Origin: Melastoma dodecandrum
Lineage: Eukaryota; Streptophyta; Magnoliopsida; Myrtales; Melastomataceae
DNA: 64,000 nt
Reading direction: 5' to 3'
Assembly (NCBI GenBank): GCA_029817715.1
Contig: JARUPY010000189.1
Span: 2,108,001 to 2,172,000, forward strand
Positions 1-10,968 of the stretch are shown here, piece after piece. Under the pieces are notes generated by a model. It saw only the letters and a program-made list of their open reading frames with translations, searched no databases and was not told the DNA's origin. The translations under genes and the position numbers were made by a program. Each line of letters opens with the position of its first letter. Positions within the stretch are counted from its first letter, which is position 1.

Positions 1-284
1 AGCACGATCTAACACATACTTCCCCAATCCAATCACATGGCAGCAATCGAGTATTATTGCTCTCAGTATAATAAATAGACTGATGTTTATATGTTGTCAT
101 AGTTTGTCGCTAAAATATGGATACCACTTATTATATGGATACCACTTATTATATGGATACCGCACTACCCACACTCTCCGACCCTCTGACGATATATACA
201 TGTGGCTAAGAGGGACCTGAAGGGTATCTGCAATCAAGAATACCCAAGACGTCGATGGTCGTGCCATGAACTCTAACACCTCCT
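1..284. other. Unassigned flank left of the copia element
   Basis: No coding region is recognisable here. Positions 115-161 hold an 18-bp tandem repeat (unit ATATGGATACCACTTATT, about 2.6 copies). A minus-strand open frame (97-279) covers the stretch but matches no family I know, and the tandem repeat accounts for its repeated end. Confidence 0.4.
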
Positions 285-332
285 TGTTGAATTTTAAAGT
301 GATGTTTCGTTCGTAGATTCTAGCTCATAGAA
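285..332 (+). mobile_element. Remnant of the copia 5' LTR (first ~48 bp)
   Basis: The sequence starts TGTTGAATTTTAAAGTGATG, the same 20 bases that open the 3' LTR at 25180. After about 48 bp the similarity stops and the sequence passes straight into the GAG-pre-integrase coding region. The rest of the 5' LTR, the gag gene and the protease therefore appear to be deleted. The five bases before 285 (CTCCT) do not match those after the 3' LTR (GTAAA), so no target-site duplication is visible. Confidence 0.6.
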
Positions 333-1991
333 ACGTGAAGGAGATCAAGGCGGATGTTGTTCACACTAGTCCTCGGATAAATGATCTTTTCGTTCTATCA
401 GCATCAAACTCCTACATCGAGAAAATGAGCAGCAACAACACTTCCTCACTGTGGCACGTGCGGCTCGGTTATCTCAATATGACCAAGTTAAGTGTTATGT
501 CTCGAAGGAAGCTTGTAGACGGACTGCCTGAAGACCTAAAGGTCGAGGAAGGAGATGTGTGCGAAGGATGCCAGTATGGAAAAGACTTCCCTTCGACAAC
601 TCAATCTCAAGAAGTAAAGCTCCCTTGGATAGAATTCATAGCGATTTGATGGTTCAACTCGAACTGCCTCATACTCAGGATACAGATATATGCTATTGTT
701 CGTAGACGACTACTATTTGCGGTTCACGTGGGTTTACTTCGTGAAGAATAAGTCGGAATTGTTTTCTCGGTTTCTCGAGTTTAAGAAGACTATGGAAGGA
801 GAACAAGGCAGGAAGATCCGAGTTTTACGGACGGACAACGGATGAGAGTTTTGTTCAAACAAGTTTAACTTGTTTTGCGAGAAGAATGGCATCAAAAGGG
901 AATTGTCTTGCCCGGAGACTCTGCAACAAAGTGGAATTGCGGAGAGGAAGATCGATGCCTTGTCGAGACGTGTAAGTCTTGATTGCATATGAAGAGCTTG
1001 TCAAGACAGTTGTGGACAGAAGGCATGAAGAGTGATGCTCATGTGATCAATCGAGTTTCCCTCAGCCCAAACAATCTCTAGTCGCCGTTCGAGATGATGT
1101 ATGGGCTCAAGTCGAGTGTTAAGTATTTCCTCGTGTTCTGCTCGATTTGTGATGTTCATGTCCCTGACTCGAGGAGAAGCAAGTTGGATGCAAAGGCTAT
1201 GAAGTGTATTTTCGTCGGCAATGACGAGAGGAGGAAGCGTTGGCGGTGTATGGATCCGTCAACACATAAGTATTTGGTGTCTCGAGATGTTGTCTTGATG
1301 AGATTATATCGTATTACTCCAAGGATGGTGAAGACAATGTGCATGCAACCTTTTCGGTGTCACTTTCGCCAGATGAATCTTCGAGGATGGATTATGGCGA
1401 AAGGGGGAGCTCAAACTTGTCTTGAAAAGATTCGCTCGAGGAGGAAACATGTAGCCAACATTTGGAAGGGAGCTCTGGTTTGCATCAGTTAGACTCTCCT
1501 GTAAAGGAGATTAGAAATCGGCGTCCAAAGAGGAATATCGTCAAGCCTTCCCGATTTCGAGATGAGAATTTTGTAAAACTTTCTCTTGCTTCCTAGCGAA
1601 TCCAGAAGACGATGAAGAACCCTCTTCCTACAATGAAGCAAAAGGTTTTAAGGAATGGGTAGATGCGAGGAAGGATGAGAGGGTCGCTCTAGAGAAGAAT
1701 CTGACTTGGGATCTTGTCCTAAAACCCTCTGGTATTGAGTATGTCTCTTGTAAATGGGTTTATCAAATCAAGAGGAAGGCTGATGGAAGTGTTAATCGAT
1801 ACAAATCTAGGTTGGTTGCTTGAGGCTTCTCACAAAAGTACGGAGAGTTATGAGGAGACCTTCAGTCTTGTGACTAAGATGATTTCAGTTCGCACGGTGT
1901 TAGCTTTGGCAGCTTGTTCTGACTGGAAATTATTGCAGCTAGATGTCAAGAATGTTTTTCTATATGGAGAGCTTGATCGCCCGATCTACAT
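333..1991 (+). pseudogene. Ty1-copia pol, 5' half (pre-integrase, integrase, start of RT)
   Basis: Decayed copia polyprotein in several frames. A GAG-pre-integrase segment with SLWHVRLGYLNM and a CxxC pair (CEGCQYGK) lies at 335-649. The integrase core follows at about 710-1090 with VLRTDNG then a stop, and GIAERK. The integrase C-terminal part with KCIFVGND is at 1094-1350. RT begins at about 1640 (CKWVYQIKRKADGS) and reaches LDVKNVFLYGELDRPIYI, where it breaks off at 1991. The rest of the RT resumes at 24107 on the same strand, so this is one element split by later insertions. Several stops and frameshifts make it non-functional. Confidence 0.85.
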
Positions 1992-3179
1992 TGTCGCGGG
2001 TGATCCCGTTTCCGGTTCCATTTCAAATGAATATCCTTCCTTAACGATAAGGCTTCGAATTTTGAAAATATCGGAGTTTCGCCACTAACTTATTTTAAGT
2101 TCAAGTTAGAAAAACTATAGAGATTCGTTAAGGTTCGGGAATTAGGGATTGCTAAATCGCATGCATCACAAAGAAAAGAGAGGCTTTTATCGTGTGTTTC
2201 CGATGTCCAACTTTATTTAAGCTCGGTTTAGAAAAGAAGTTGTTTGACATATAAAAAAATGATCTCGAGCTCAATAATGCTTAAAATGTCTACGTGAGTC
2301 ATTTTTTTAGAAGAATATTTCCTGAAAAAATGATTTTGGGCAAAATACCAGCAATCATAGATTTATTAATGCCCTTAATAGTTTCTAAGCCAAAAAAAAA
2401 ATTCAAGGGAGAACTTGGTGTTTATACCGTTCCTCGCTCTCCGTAGAACGCTCCCATTAGCGTTTGTACCTCACGCTGCTGTTTTAAAATAGGTTGACAG
2501 CGAACCTAGCGAGCCGGTGATGCCGTAACGTTGGTGAGTGCGAAGCCGTCTTCAGAGGGTCTTGATATTCGAGAATCCAAAATAAACCCCTGAATATTTC
2601 GTTATCTTGAATACGTTGAATGGGGTGCGTGCCTCGGTTGTCCGCAAGACACGCCCTCGAGATACCTGCATAAAGACTACAACAATAAAGTAAACCGTTC
2701 GAGAAGAAATAATCAAGTTTCGAATACGCAATAATCAATTTTGTCATTTCAAAATGATTTAAAATAATGAAACGCGTAGTGAATTAGAAATAGAAGGGTG
2801 TCGTTATGATTTTTAGTATAACAAGTTCAACAAAATTTTGACTGGTTAACAAAGAAAAAGACTTAAAATGATAAGAGGCAAAAACATTAGTGTGACGAAT
2901 AATAAAAATTCTATGAAATAATGTAGAAATTTTCGCATAAGATAACAAGGATTTATGAGGAAATATAACAAATTTTGCCTTCAAAAGGAAAGTTGCTAAC
3001 GACGGCATAAATCTTCAATCCACGTAACGGAGGAATTTGTAGTAAAAGGAAACCATTCCCAACTTAGAATAAAAACAATAAAACACAAACTCACGGGCAA
3101 AATTTCTATCATCAGAAGAAATTGAAATAAGTCAAAATAGGAGATTGAAAAGTCGAAATAGGAAGAAACCTTACGTCTC

Positions 3180-4045
3180 ATGACTAGGTCCGATTGATGT
3201 AGAGGTGACATGGAGGTGGCCGAAACTCGTCGACGGCTTTGATTTCGGCATGATCGGGATGGATTCCCACGCTTGCAAGCCTGTCTTCCCCAACACCTCA
3301 ACCGCGAGCATCCCAGCATGAAGCAACGCCGACGGAGAGCTGTGGAGAGCTGCCGCATCGTCAGGAGAGCGTTGGTTGACGGATTTCGGAGCGTGTTCCG
3401 GGGAATGGGCTGGGATCAAGTGCGCCCAGGGACAGGTCATCGTTCTGCAGTTGCCGTGGAAGAATCTTGGAGGGAGGTTGACTGAGAAGATCGAGCAGTT
3501 CCAGGCTCTGAGGAAGCTCAGCCTTCACGATAACGTGATCGGGGGGCCAATACCTTCTGCATTGGGATTCCTTCCCAACCTTAGAGGAGTTCAGTTGTTC
3601 AACAACAGGTTCGCCGGCCCTATCCCTCCTTTTCTCGGAGACTGTCCTCTGCTCCAGACGCTCGATGTCAGCAACAATTTATTGACCGGATCAATTCCGG
3701 AGTCGCTAGCAGACTGCACCAAGCTGTACAGACTCAATGTCAGCTTCAGCTCGATTTCTGGTTCAGTTCCGTTTGCCGTGATTAGCTCCCCATCATTCAT
3801 TTTCCTCGCTGTTTAGCACAACATCATATCCGGGTCGATTCCCGAGGTTCAAACAAGAACAAGGAAAAAAACATAGTTTCAGCTTCGATCACTGGCAGCC
3901 AATCACAGCTTCATTTCCGGTAAACTTCTCGTTTCTTTAGACGAATTCAAAGGGCGGCAAGAGGTTTATCTTGGCAGCAACAATATCACAGGACTGATTC
4001 CCGATGAAATAGGGAACCTCCCGATACTTAAGATCCTTGATCTTT
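3180..4045 (+). pseudogene. Fragment of an IMK2/IMK3-like LRR receptor kinase (ectodomain)
   Basis: The clearest part (3376-3816) reads [15 protein letters not shown], the cap before plant extracellular LRRs. About four LRR units follow ([48 protein letters not shown]). The wording resembles the inflorescence meristem receptor-like kinases IMK2/IMK3. The frame ends at 3816; traces continue to about 4045 (GLIPDEIGNLPILKILDLS) in other frames. The upstream part (3190-3375) is only faintly similar. There is no signal peptide, transmembrane segment or kinase domain. It lies inside the LTR-like unit and joins directly to a KRR1 fragment, so I infer capture and rearrangement of a host gene piece. 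Confidence 0.7.
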
Positions 4046-4340
4046 CTGGTGGTCGAAACAGTCATAGAGCCATCAACGAGGTTGAGCTCGCAAGCCACCT
4101 CATATTCACTGAGAGTGGATTTAACCGAGGGCCAAGCCTCCAACAAGTCCTTCTCCTTGTACTTGGGGAAGAGGGTGGAGAAGGAGCTGACCTCGAGCAC
4201 GCCGATTTCGTTCCAAAAGGGGTCGAACCTGTCGATCTTCTAATGATCAATACTGGGGTTTTCGTCCCAAGGCTTGGGCTTGTCGTGTTTCTCCTTTGGT
4301 CCTGGGTTTCTTGGCTAAGAATTCCTCAATGGTATCACCC
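4035..4340 (-). pseudogene. KRR1: Fragment of KRR1 (small-subunit processome protein)
   Basis: On the minus strand the frames read DKPKPWDENPSIDH, a stop, then KIDRFDPFWNEIGVLEVSSF, STLFPKYKEK, LLEAWPSVKS, CELNLVDGSMTVSTTRK. These are the N-terminal part and the start of the KH region of KRR1, which acts in 18S rRNA processing in the nucleolus. An in-frame stop and loss of everything after the STTRK motif show it is non-functional. It is opposite in strand to the LRR fragment. The junction at about 4035-4045 shares sequence between LRR codons (ILDLS) and the complement of the KRR1 RKIKD codons. Confidence 0.75.
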
Positions 4341-4401
4341 TTTGCCCATCTTTGGACACAACGACGAAAACCACCGTCTCCAAAGCTAGTTTCTCTGTGA
4401 T

Positions 4402-5064
4402 TTGGCTGTTGTAGCTGTTGCTGCTACTGCTGCTGCTAGTGGTGGTGATGGTGCCGCTGCTGTCGCAGTGTGGCTGCTGCTGCTGCTGTCGCAGTGTGGC
4501 TGCTGCTGCTGCTGTCGCAGTGTGGCTGCTGCTGCTGCTGTCGCAGTGTGGCTGCTGCTGCTGCTGTCGCAGTGTGGCTGCCGCTGCTACCGCTGTTGTG
4601 TGTGCAAGCTATTCTTCCACAGCAGGTGTTTAGCATTGATGAGGCCAAGGACTGAGTATGAAGGCGAATTGCCCATAGAGGAAGCCAGGGAGACGAATGA
4701 GTCATCTGTGGTGATCGACCACCATCTCCATGGCCAACACCGGCTTTATCTCTTTATTGGCAGAGTCCTCCATCACTACTATGCCTGCAAATCCTTCTGC
4801 AGCAGTTCGTGGACTGGTGATGATATTTATTGTTGTTATGTCTGTGACCAATGCCACTTCAGCCTCGACATTAGATGTGCCATGACGGTAGTCCCTGCAT
4901 CTGATCCCGTGGTCACAATTCCTCGCATCTCCCACGAGCACCGACTCGTGCACTACTTTGCTGTAGGGGAGGCATTCAGCAAATGTGTGGTTTGTAAGGC
5001 TTGCATATCCCGTGAGCTTTCTGGATCTCCAGACTGCTGTGTCTTGTGTCGTGGGCATGCCTGA
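4402..5064 (+). pseudogene. Fragment of a DC1 (cysteine/histidine-rich C1) domain protein
   Basis: The open frame has a low-complexity Cys/Ala/Leu-rich beginning made by a minisatellite, then DC1-type sequence. The spaced pairs include CYRCCVCKLFFHSRC, CYVCDQCHFSLDIRC, HEHRLVHY and CVVCKACIS. Plant DC1 proteins carry several such zinc-binding units of unknown ligand. After 5064 the similarity continues in another frame (FHPEHALTL at about 5080). The real gene start is missing: the first codons here are not typical and lie in the repeat. It is the third host-gene piece in the same LTR-like unit. Confidence 0.65.
4462..4591. repeat. 26-bp minisatellite, five copies
   Basis: GTCGCAGTGTGG recurs at 4462, 4488, 4514, 4540 and 4566, spaced by (GCT)n, which gives a 26-bp period. 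As 26 is not a multiple of three, successive copies are read in three different frames and the peptide repeats every 78 bp. All three plus-strand frames stay open, giving poly-Cys, poly-Ala and poly-Leu runs in turn. Confidence 0.9.
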
Positions 5065-5692
5065 AATATTTGAGTATTCGTTTCATCCTGAGCACGCTTT
5101 GACTTTGAGCTTGTTGTGAGCAGCAAGAAATTCCAATGTTGCCCGTCTTGCTCAGTGTCGCGGACGCCGCCGTTGGTCGCGAATAAAATAAATAAATAAA
5201 AAGAGTTAAAGTAGATAAATTCATCGAATTAAACGGAAGTAAAGGGAAGAATTTACCGGATTGTCGAGTTGCATAAGTCACGGACGGAGTCGTCGAGCGT
5301 CTGCTTTCCAGGAGAGACGAGTTGGGGGTCATATCGAAGGATGACGGGAGCTCGACCGGCTGGGATATAACCTGATGCAATTTCTAGCGAGAAAAATCAA
5401 AAAGAGGACCATACATTTGACGACGAAACCTTTGTTTTATTTTTTCCTCTTTTCTCTGTCTCTGTCTCTATTTTTTTTCTTCTGTCTTAAGTATTTGTGT
5501 GTAGCTATTTATTATTTTTATCGAATCTTTTTTATGATTTTTCTCGATTTTGTGGATTTTTGTTGATCTTTGATGATTTTCTATGTTTTTTATTGATTTT
5601 CGGAAGATTTGCAAATTTTTCAGTGTTTTCTGAAGATTTCCAATTTTTTTGTGTGTTTTTGTGATTTTTGTAGAAAAAATTGGGTTATGACA

Positions 5693-5712
5693 GTTGCCCC
5701 TCTTTGTGAGAA
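5693..5712 (-). other. Polypurine tract of element B
   Basis: The plus strand reads GTTGCCCCTCTTTGTGAG directly after the LTR end ...TTATGACA. The minus strand is CTCACAAAGAGGGGCAAC followed by TGTCATAACCC, the usual PPT/3'-LTR junction for this lineage. Element A has the same arrangement at 10950. Confidence 0.6.
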
Positions 5713-5781
5713 TGTTTGGTAAAATGTCCGAACAAAGAATTATTAGGAACCCAATTTTTTGGAAAGGATCGCTAGGGCATC

Positions 5782-6760
5782 GCGTTTGTTAATAAACGCT
5801 TGACTAGGAATAGCGTCTCACTTGTTAGAAAATACATAACCAAAAGTTGGTGAAAAGAGGTATAGCGTTTGTAGAACGCTTAACCAGGAACATTGAAAAT
5901 GGTGTCGCGTTTGTACAAACACTCAACCAGGAAAATTGAAAATGGTGTCGCATTTGTACGAATGCTTAACCAGATTTCAGGTGGTACCGTGTTTGTACGA
6001 ACGCTTAACCGATTTGAGGGTGGTGTCCCGTTTGTACGAACGCTTAACCGAATTGAGGGTGGTATCACGTTTGTACGAACGCGATACCGAATTGAAGGTG
6101 GTATCGCGTTTGTCCGAACTCTTAACCGAATTGAAGGTGGTGTCGCGTTTGTACGAACGCTTAACCGAAAAGAATGCGGTGTCGTGTTTGTACGAACGCT
6201 TAACCGGAAAGAATGTGGTGTCGCGTTTGTCAGTAAATGCTTAACCAACTTGAAATGACATTGCGTTTGTTAGTAAACGCTCGGTCGAGTGGCGTCGTGT
6301 TTGTTCCAAAACGCTTAGCCGGATGGTATTGCGTTTGTTCGCGCTCTACCATGGTGTCGCATTTGTCAGTAAATGCTTAACCAACTTGAAATAACGTTGT
6401 GTTTGTCAGTAAACGCTCGATCGAGTGGCGTCGCGTTTGTTCCTAAACGCTTAGCCGGATGGTATTGTGTTTATTCGCGCTCTAGCGAATGGTGTCGCAT
6501 TTGTCAGTAAATGCTTAACCAACTTGAAATGACGTTGCGTTTGTTAGTAAACGCTCGGTCGAGTGGCGTCGCGTTTGTTCCTAAACGCTTAGCCGAATGG
6601 TATTGCGTTTGTTCGCGCTCTACCGAATGGTGTCGCATTTATCAGTAAATGCTTAACCAACTTGAAATGACATTGCGTTTGTTAGTAAACGCTCGATCGA
6701 GTGGCGTCGCGTTTGTTCCTAAACGCTTAGCCGGATGGTATTGCGTTTGTTCGCGCTCTA
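5782..6760. repeat. Array of ~26 short hairpin repeats with a 138-bp higher-order unit
   Basis: Units of about 34-43 bp each carry a short inverted repeat such as GCGTTTGTTAGTAAACGC (6674), GCGTTTGTTCCTAAACGC (6709) or GCGTTTGTACGAACGC. From about 6190 the units form a higher-order repeat: CAGTAAATGC recurs at 6231, 6367, 6505 and 6643 (136-138 bp apart). Several units have GCATTT paired with AAATGC, a change on both stem arms together. Tandem repeats in 3' internal regions are known in Tat/Ogre elements. The long open frames across 5880-6258 on both strands are by-products of the repeats. Confidence 0.85.
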
Positions 6761-7814
6761 CCGAATAAAATTGAGAAGTGGATAAGTTGACTTTGAAGTA
6801 CTATCACACCACAAGAGTGTTGAACTGTAATGAGGAGTATCATACCTTAGCATAAAAACTTGAGTTTTGAAATCATGAAGTATGATTGTGGTTGTTTGCA
6901 TCTCCCATGTGACTTTCCGAATTTCTGGCTGTGGATGATATGAAGGCAAGATGCTCTATAAGCATGCACAAAAATTTTGTTTTTTTTTCTCTTTTTTCAA
7001 AAATAGAAACACTTGTGCGATAGAGAATAAAGAAAGGTCTTTCTTACATCTCTCAAGGCTCACTCAAATATGTTTCTATGCTATCAGAGTGGAAAGTTCG
7101 ATTCCTTTGAAATGAATGCTCAAGGGCTAGTCGAAAGAGACTTTGATTCTGGTTGTAATGTAGGTTTGGTGTAAGACCATATTTATAGAAGACTTGATCT
7201 TTAAGAAAGAAAGCAAGTTAAAGAATCTCATCAAATAAGACTCAAAATGCAAGGACGTCACCTCTAAGTGCGGTTTTCCCAATGTGGACTTCCTCATCGA
7301 CACAATACTCAAGGGTATGGGCATGATGGCATATGAGAGTGTGAATTTGTGGGGAAATGTCGTAGAAGAATAATTTTCTCTATCTTTTCGCACATGAAAT
7401 GAAGCTTTTGAATTTAAAGCGGTTTGCCCAGATTGGCAAATCGGCACTAGGATTCTAAAGCTTTTGTCCCTTTTTTTCTTTCTGACACTTTGCTTTTGTG
7501 ACCGTCTTTTGGCCCTTGTGTCTAAATTTGCTTTTTTTCTTTGAATAATATTAAAGGGCTCTCTTTTCTTTTTTGCTTATTTGCCCCGGTCTCATTTTCA
7601 TTTTCATTTTTTTTTGAAATATTCTACGGACTCGGTTTCTCTGGAATTGTTCACTGATGCATTCGAATTGTTGAAAGATGGTAAAGTATTGTGTCGACTT
7701 GCGAGATCCACAGGGATGTACTTCATACTCAAACTTGAGGAAGTAACGAATCTCCATCTGAGTCATATTTGGAAATCTAGACTACAGAACTCCTTTTACT
7801 TCAATGTGAAACGT

Positions 7815-10800
7815 TGTACGCGCGCCCTCCGGCCTAGCACGCGCGCGGCGGCTCCGGCGACACGAGGATCCGGGCCCGCTCCCCGAGGTCCAATCCGGTC
7901 GGCGTCGCGACTCGAGTGTCGGTCGCTGCGGAAGGGCACCGGGTTGAATCCTCCCTTGGTCCCCGAACGGATCTGCGTGGCGTTTCGCCGACCATCTCAG
8001 TCCTTACAGGCGAAGGGCGAAAGGCGGCTGCGTGAGACCTCGCTTGGGATTTTCGAGGAGGATTCAGGAAGCGGCTCGTGTCGCCGTTACCCATCCAAAA
8101 TGGCTCCGTTTGTAAAACATGTTGTTGCTTAACCTAGGTAAGCTATTACGGAGTCGCCACCGACTTTTTATTTTAAAACTGTTAAGTCGGAAAAACAGCT
8201 GGTTCGGGGATTTCTACTTACTAGTCCTTACACTCTAAGCATGCGAAGAGGTGGCGTTGCTCCAAAAGAGTTTGGCTTTTGATTAACGGGCGTTGGACTC
8301 GATCCGGGCATGACTCCGGACTCATGTCACTATTTTACGGGCATTGGACCCGATTCAAGCCTTTTGGGCTCGAACTCATGTGTATTTGGCAAACAGTATG
8401 CGATGATAAACCTATGGGCCTAAAGCATGCGAACAACCATAACCAATTATTGAGATCAAAGGGAGCGGGGAAGGGCGGTGATCGTGAGCCTATGCACTTG
8501 GGCTCACGACCCGTTACATGTGAAAATAAAGAAAAGACGGGAAGCCCGCACTTCCCTCATGTACCTGAGATGATGGTTGATGTCGCTTTACTTTGAAGCT
8601 AGCGCCTTCGAGCTTTCTGCCTTCGAAATATCGCCTTTGTCGGGATTCCATTAAGCTCGGTTTTTTTTTATATGCAAAATCAAGTCAAAACACCACAGAG
8701 AAGACGATATTCAGAAAATTCCAAAATATATTGAATAATTTTGGAATTAACTGGTGAGTAAGAATGATCACTCACCGGGCGTTGTGTGGCCCGTTGATGT
8801 TGATCCTTCATGATGTTGAAAGATGATATTCTCTCGTTTGTTTTAACATTCAAAACAAAGAAGGAGAAATGCAAAGCAAGAGCAAGAGTAACGATTAAAT
8901 CAACGTATATTTAATCGTACTGAAAAGTAAGGCATGACTTACCGTTTGAAGTTGTGGAATTGATTGGTGGTTTTTGTAGCCCGTTCATGTCAATCTTCTA
9001 AGATTCTATACTTGTGTACTGATTCCGAGATTGCTCGAGAATATCCGCCGTAGTCCCACCGTATTTTCATGAAAGACAAGAAAACGGGCATTAGTGATGC
9101 ACGTTAGGAAATAAGAATGCAAATAAATTAAACGATAATATTACGTGCAAAGAAGATTTTTTTTAATTATTTTAATTATTTTAATTATTTTATTATTTTA
9201 TTATTTTTATATAATAAAGGGGGGCTTACCTTCGGCTGAAACGCCTTCCCCCTCTTTTTCCATCAGACGCATTTTCCTCCCCCCTTCTTTTCTTTTTTTT
9301 TTCTTTCTTTGCTTTGGCTTCAGTGGATCCGTCCAGATTGGGGGGTTTGCCGGCTTCTCGGACGCTGCTGCAGCGGACGGAGCTCCTCCTTGGGCGAGGA
9401 TCTCGGGGGTCGGCCGAGGATTGAGGGGGGAAAGAGGGCTGGTCGCATTCTAGGGCCGCCTCGCCGCCACGTTGTGGGCGGCACAGGGAGGAGGGAGACG
9501 GGGCTCGTCGCCCGAGCCCGGCAAGGGCTGGTCCCGGGAAGCGGCCGCCGCAGCTGTAGTTCGACGAGGACGGGGATCCGTCGGGGGTGGCCGATTCAGC
9601 AGGGAACCAGAGTTGGGTTTGAATAAGACGCCGCCAAGAAGTCACCTGGACCTGCGCGCTGGAAAGGAAAAGATCAAAAGAAAAGGGGGGGGGAGGAGCT
9701 TCCTGCGGCGCTGATGCGCGTCTGCGGGAAGCTGGGGCGTAGCTTCCCTCTACGAACCAGAGGCACAAGGTTCGCCTGGTCGTCTAGGAAAAAGAAGGGG
9801 GAGGAAGGGCTTGATCGCGATGGGCTGCAGCTATGGGTCGCCGTCGTCGCTGCGCTCAGAGGGGTCGAGATCCTCTGCGGTCGGTGGTGGGCGACTGTGC
9901 TCATCATCGACTGCTCTTCTTCGAGTTGATTGTCCATGGGGGTTCCCCATGACGACGATTCCTGCTTACCTTGGGCAGGATCGGTTGAAGGAAAGGGGGG
10001 AGCAGTTGAGCTGCAGCACGGGAGCTACAGGTAAGCCTTCTCCTTTCTTTCTTTCTGTTTTCTCGTTTGAAGTATCGGGCCAGATAGGGGAGAAGTAAAA
10101 ACCGTGCCCTTCTGCTTAGGTGTTTCCTCCTCTTATAGATGGCTTTTTTTTGGGGGGGGGGTGTATCCCAAATTGGCCTGGCACTCGCCTCAAGAAGGGT
10201 GAGGCCATCATTGCCTGGAGCCGAGCTAGGGCCTCTTCTCTGTTGTGGGCGGGGGAAGCTCCGCTCGGAATGGGCGCCATGGGCGTTGCAGCAGGCCGTC
10301 CAGAAGGCAGCATCACCGGGTGACACGACCCGCGTCCTCATAGCCACCGCCACTGTTGTTCTTCTCCGTAGCTGTGATCTGTTGCGACGCCCTGCACCAG
10401 ACGGCACGTGCTGTCCAGCCATCAGGCTTTCCTGCAGGTGAGGGTGTCTATCCTACGGAGTCTGTTTTCCCTGCTCTTTTGTCATTTTTCTTTAGTTGCA
10501 GGTTGCGGGGCTTGTCCCATCATGCCTGCCAAGTGGGGAAAGGGTGAGCATGACGTCCTCCTTTTGGCTGAAATGGGTTGGGCCGCATCCATCAAACTCC
10601 TATGGCCTTGGCGGATGGGCCTCCAGTTGGCTTAGCTTAACAGGTTTAACCACGGGCTAGGCCACGCAAACTGAAGCCCTTTTGCTGATTCAACTGGGGC
10701 TAAAACTTTTGTTGCTGGCGGGGCCTCAATTTGTTGCCGGCGACGGAGGAAGTGATCGATTTTTTTTTGCTGCTATTTTTTATTTCTTTTGTAAAATTCA

Positions 10801-10949
10801 GATTGAGTATACGAACTCTTTCGTGTCCTTTAAATTGAGCTTGACTCGAATAATCACAAATCGATCCTCGAAAAAGTTTTTAAAAGCGTCCTTCGAACGG
10901 GTCCGAACTAAATATCGACCTGTTATAGGCACAATTTGGGGGATCTACA
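7815..10949 (-). mobile_element. 3' LTR of element A (left copy)
   Basis: It begins TGTACGCGCGCC and ends GGGGGATCTACA on the plus strand (TG...CA). It is nearly identical to 20869-24106 along its whole length. It holds a GC-rich middle (about 9230-10650) and an AT-rich run at about 9157-9215. Its length is about 3.1 kb; the other copy has about 103 bp more near 22575-22677. The open frames in the GC-rich part occur in both copies, match no family I know and look like composition effects. Confidence 0.9.
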
Positions 10950-10968
10950 GTTTGCCCCTCCTTGCGAG
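10950..10968 (-). other. Polypurine tract of element A
   Basis: The plus strand reads GTTTGCCCCTCCTTGCGAG next to the LTR end. On the minus strand this is CTCGCAAGGAGGGGCAAAC followed by TGTAGATC, the start of the 3' LTR. It matches the same junction of element B (GAGGGGCAAC then TGTCATAACC). Confidence 0.7.

Larger units (their letters stand above)
1992..5692 (-). mobile_element. LTR-like unit of Tat/Ogre-type element B
   Basis: Read on the plus strand the unit begins TGTCGCGGG and ends GGGTTATGACA. On the minus strand it therefore opens TGTCATAACCC and is preceded by a purine-rich tract. That is the layout of a minus-oriented Tat/Ogre-type LTR. A segment near 2072 (GAGTTTCGCCACTAAC) resembles the GGAGTCGCCACCGAC segment near the start of the LTRs of element A. 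The unit is unusually long because its middle holds three host-gene fragments (3180-5064). No second LTR of this element is present, so the pairing cannot be tested here. Confidence 0.55.
5693..7814 (-). mobile_element. 3' internal region of element B, truncated
   Basis: This follows the LTR-like unit and PPT and holds no pol domain. It contains the hairpin repeat array (5782-6760), then about 1 kb of unremarkable AT-rich sequence ending where the LTR of element A begins. Weak likeness to the corresponding region of element A (11.0-11.5 kb) supports the assignment. The coding part and other LTR of B are missing. Confidence 0.45.

Noticed and set aside
2484..3008. Minus-strand frames in the LTR-like unit before the LRR fragment
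   Set aside because: Short, AT-rich, no domain and no likeness to any gene; treated as LTR sequence.
5880..6258. Long overlapping open frames on both strands with repeated VRTNATPPS / FVRTLNRIEGG peptides
   Set aside because: They follow the hairpin tandem repeat (about 43 bp per unit) and exist in several frames at once; there is no start context and no domain.
5782..6760. Regular repeats that resemble a CRISPR array
   Set aside because: The spacers are themselves repeated, the setting is a plant retrotransposon, and no cas genes are present.
9226..9768. 180-aa minus-strand frame and other GC-rich frames at 9145-10635 and 22180-23780
   Set aside because: They occur in both LTRs of element A, lack domains, overlap in many frames and fit GC-rich non-coding composition.
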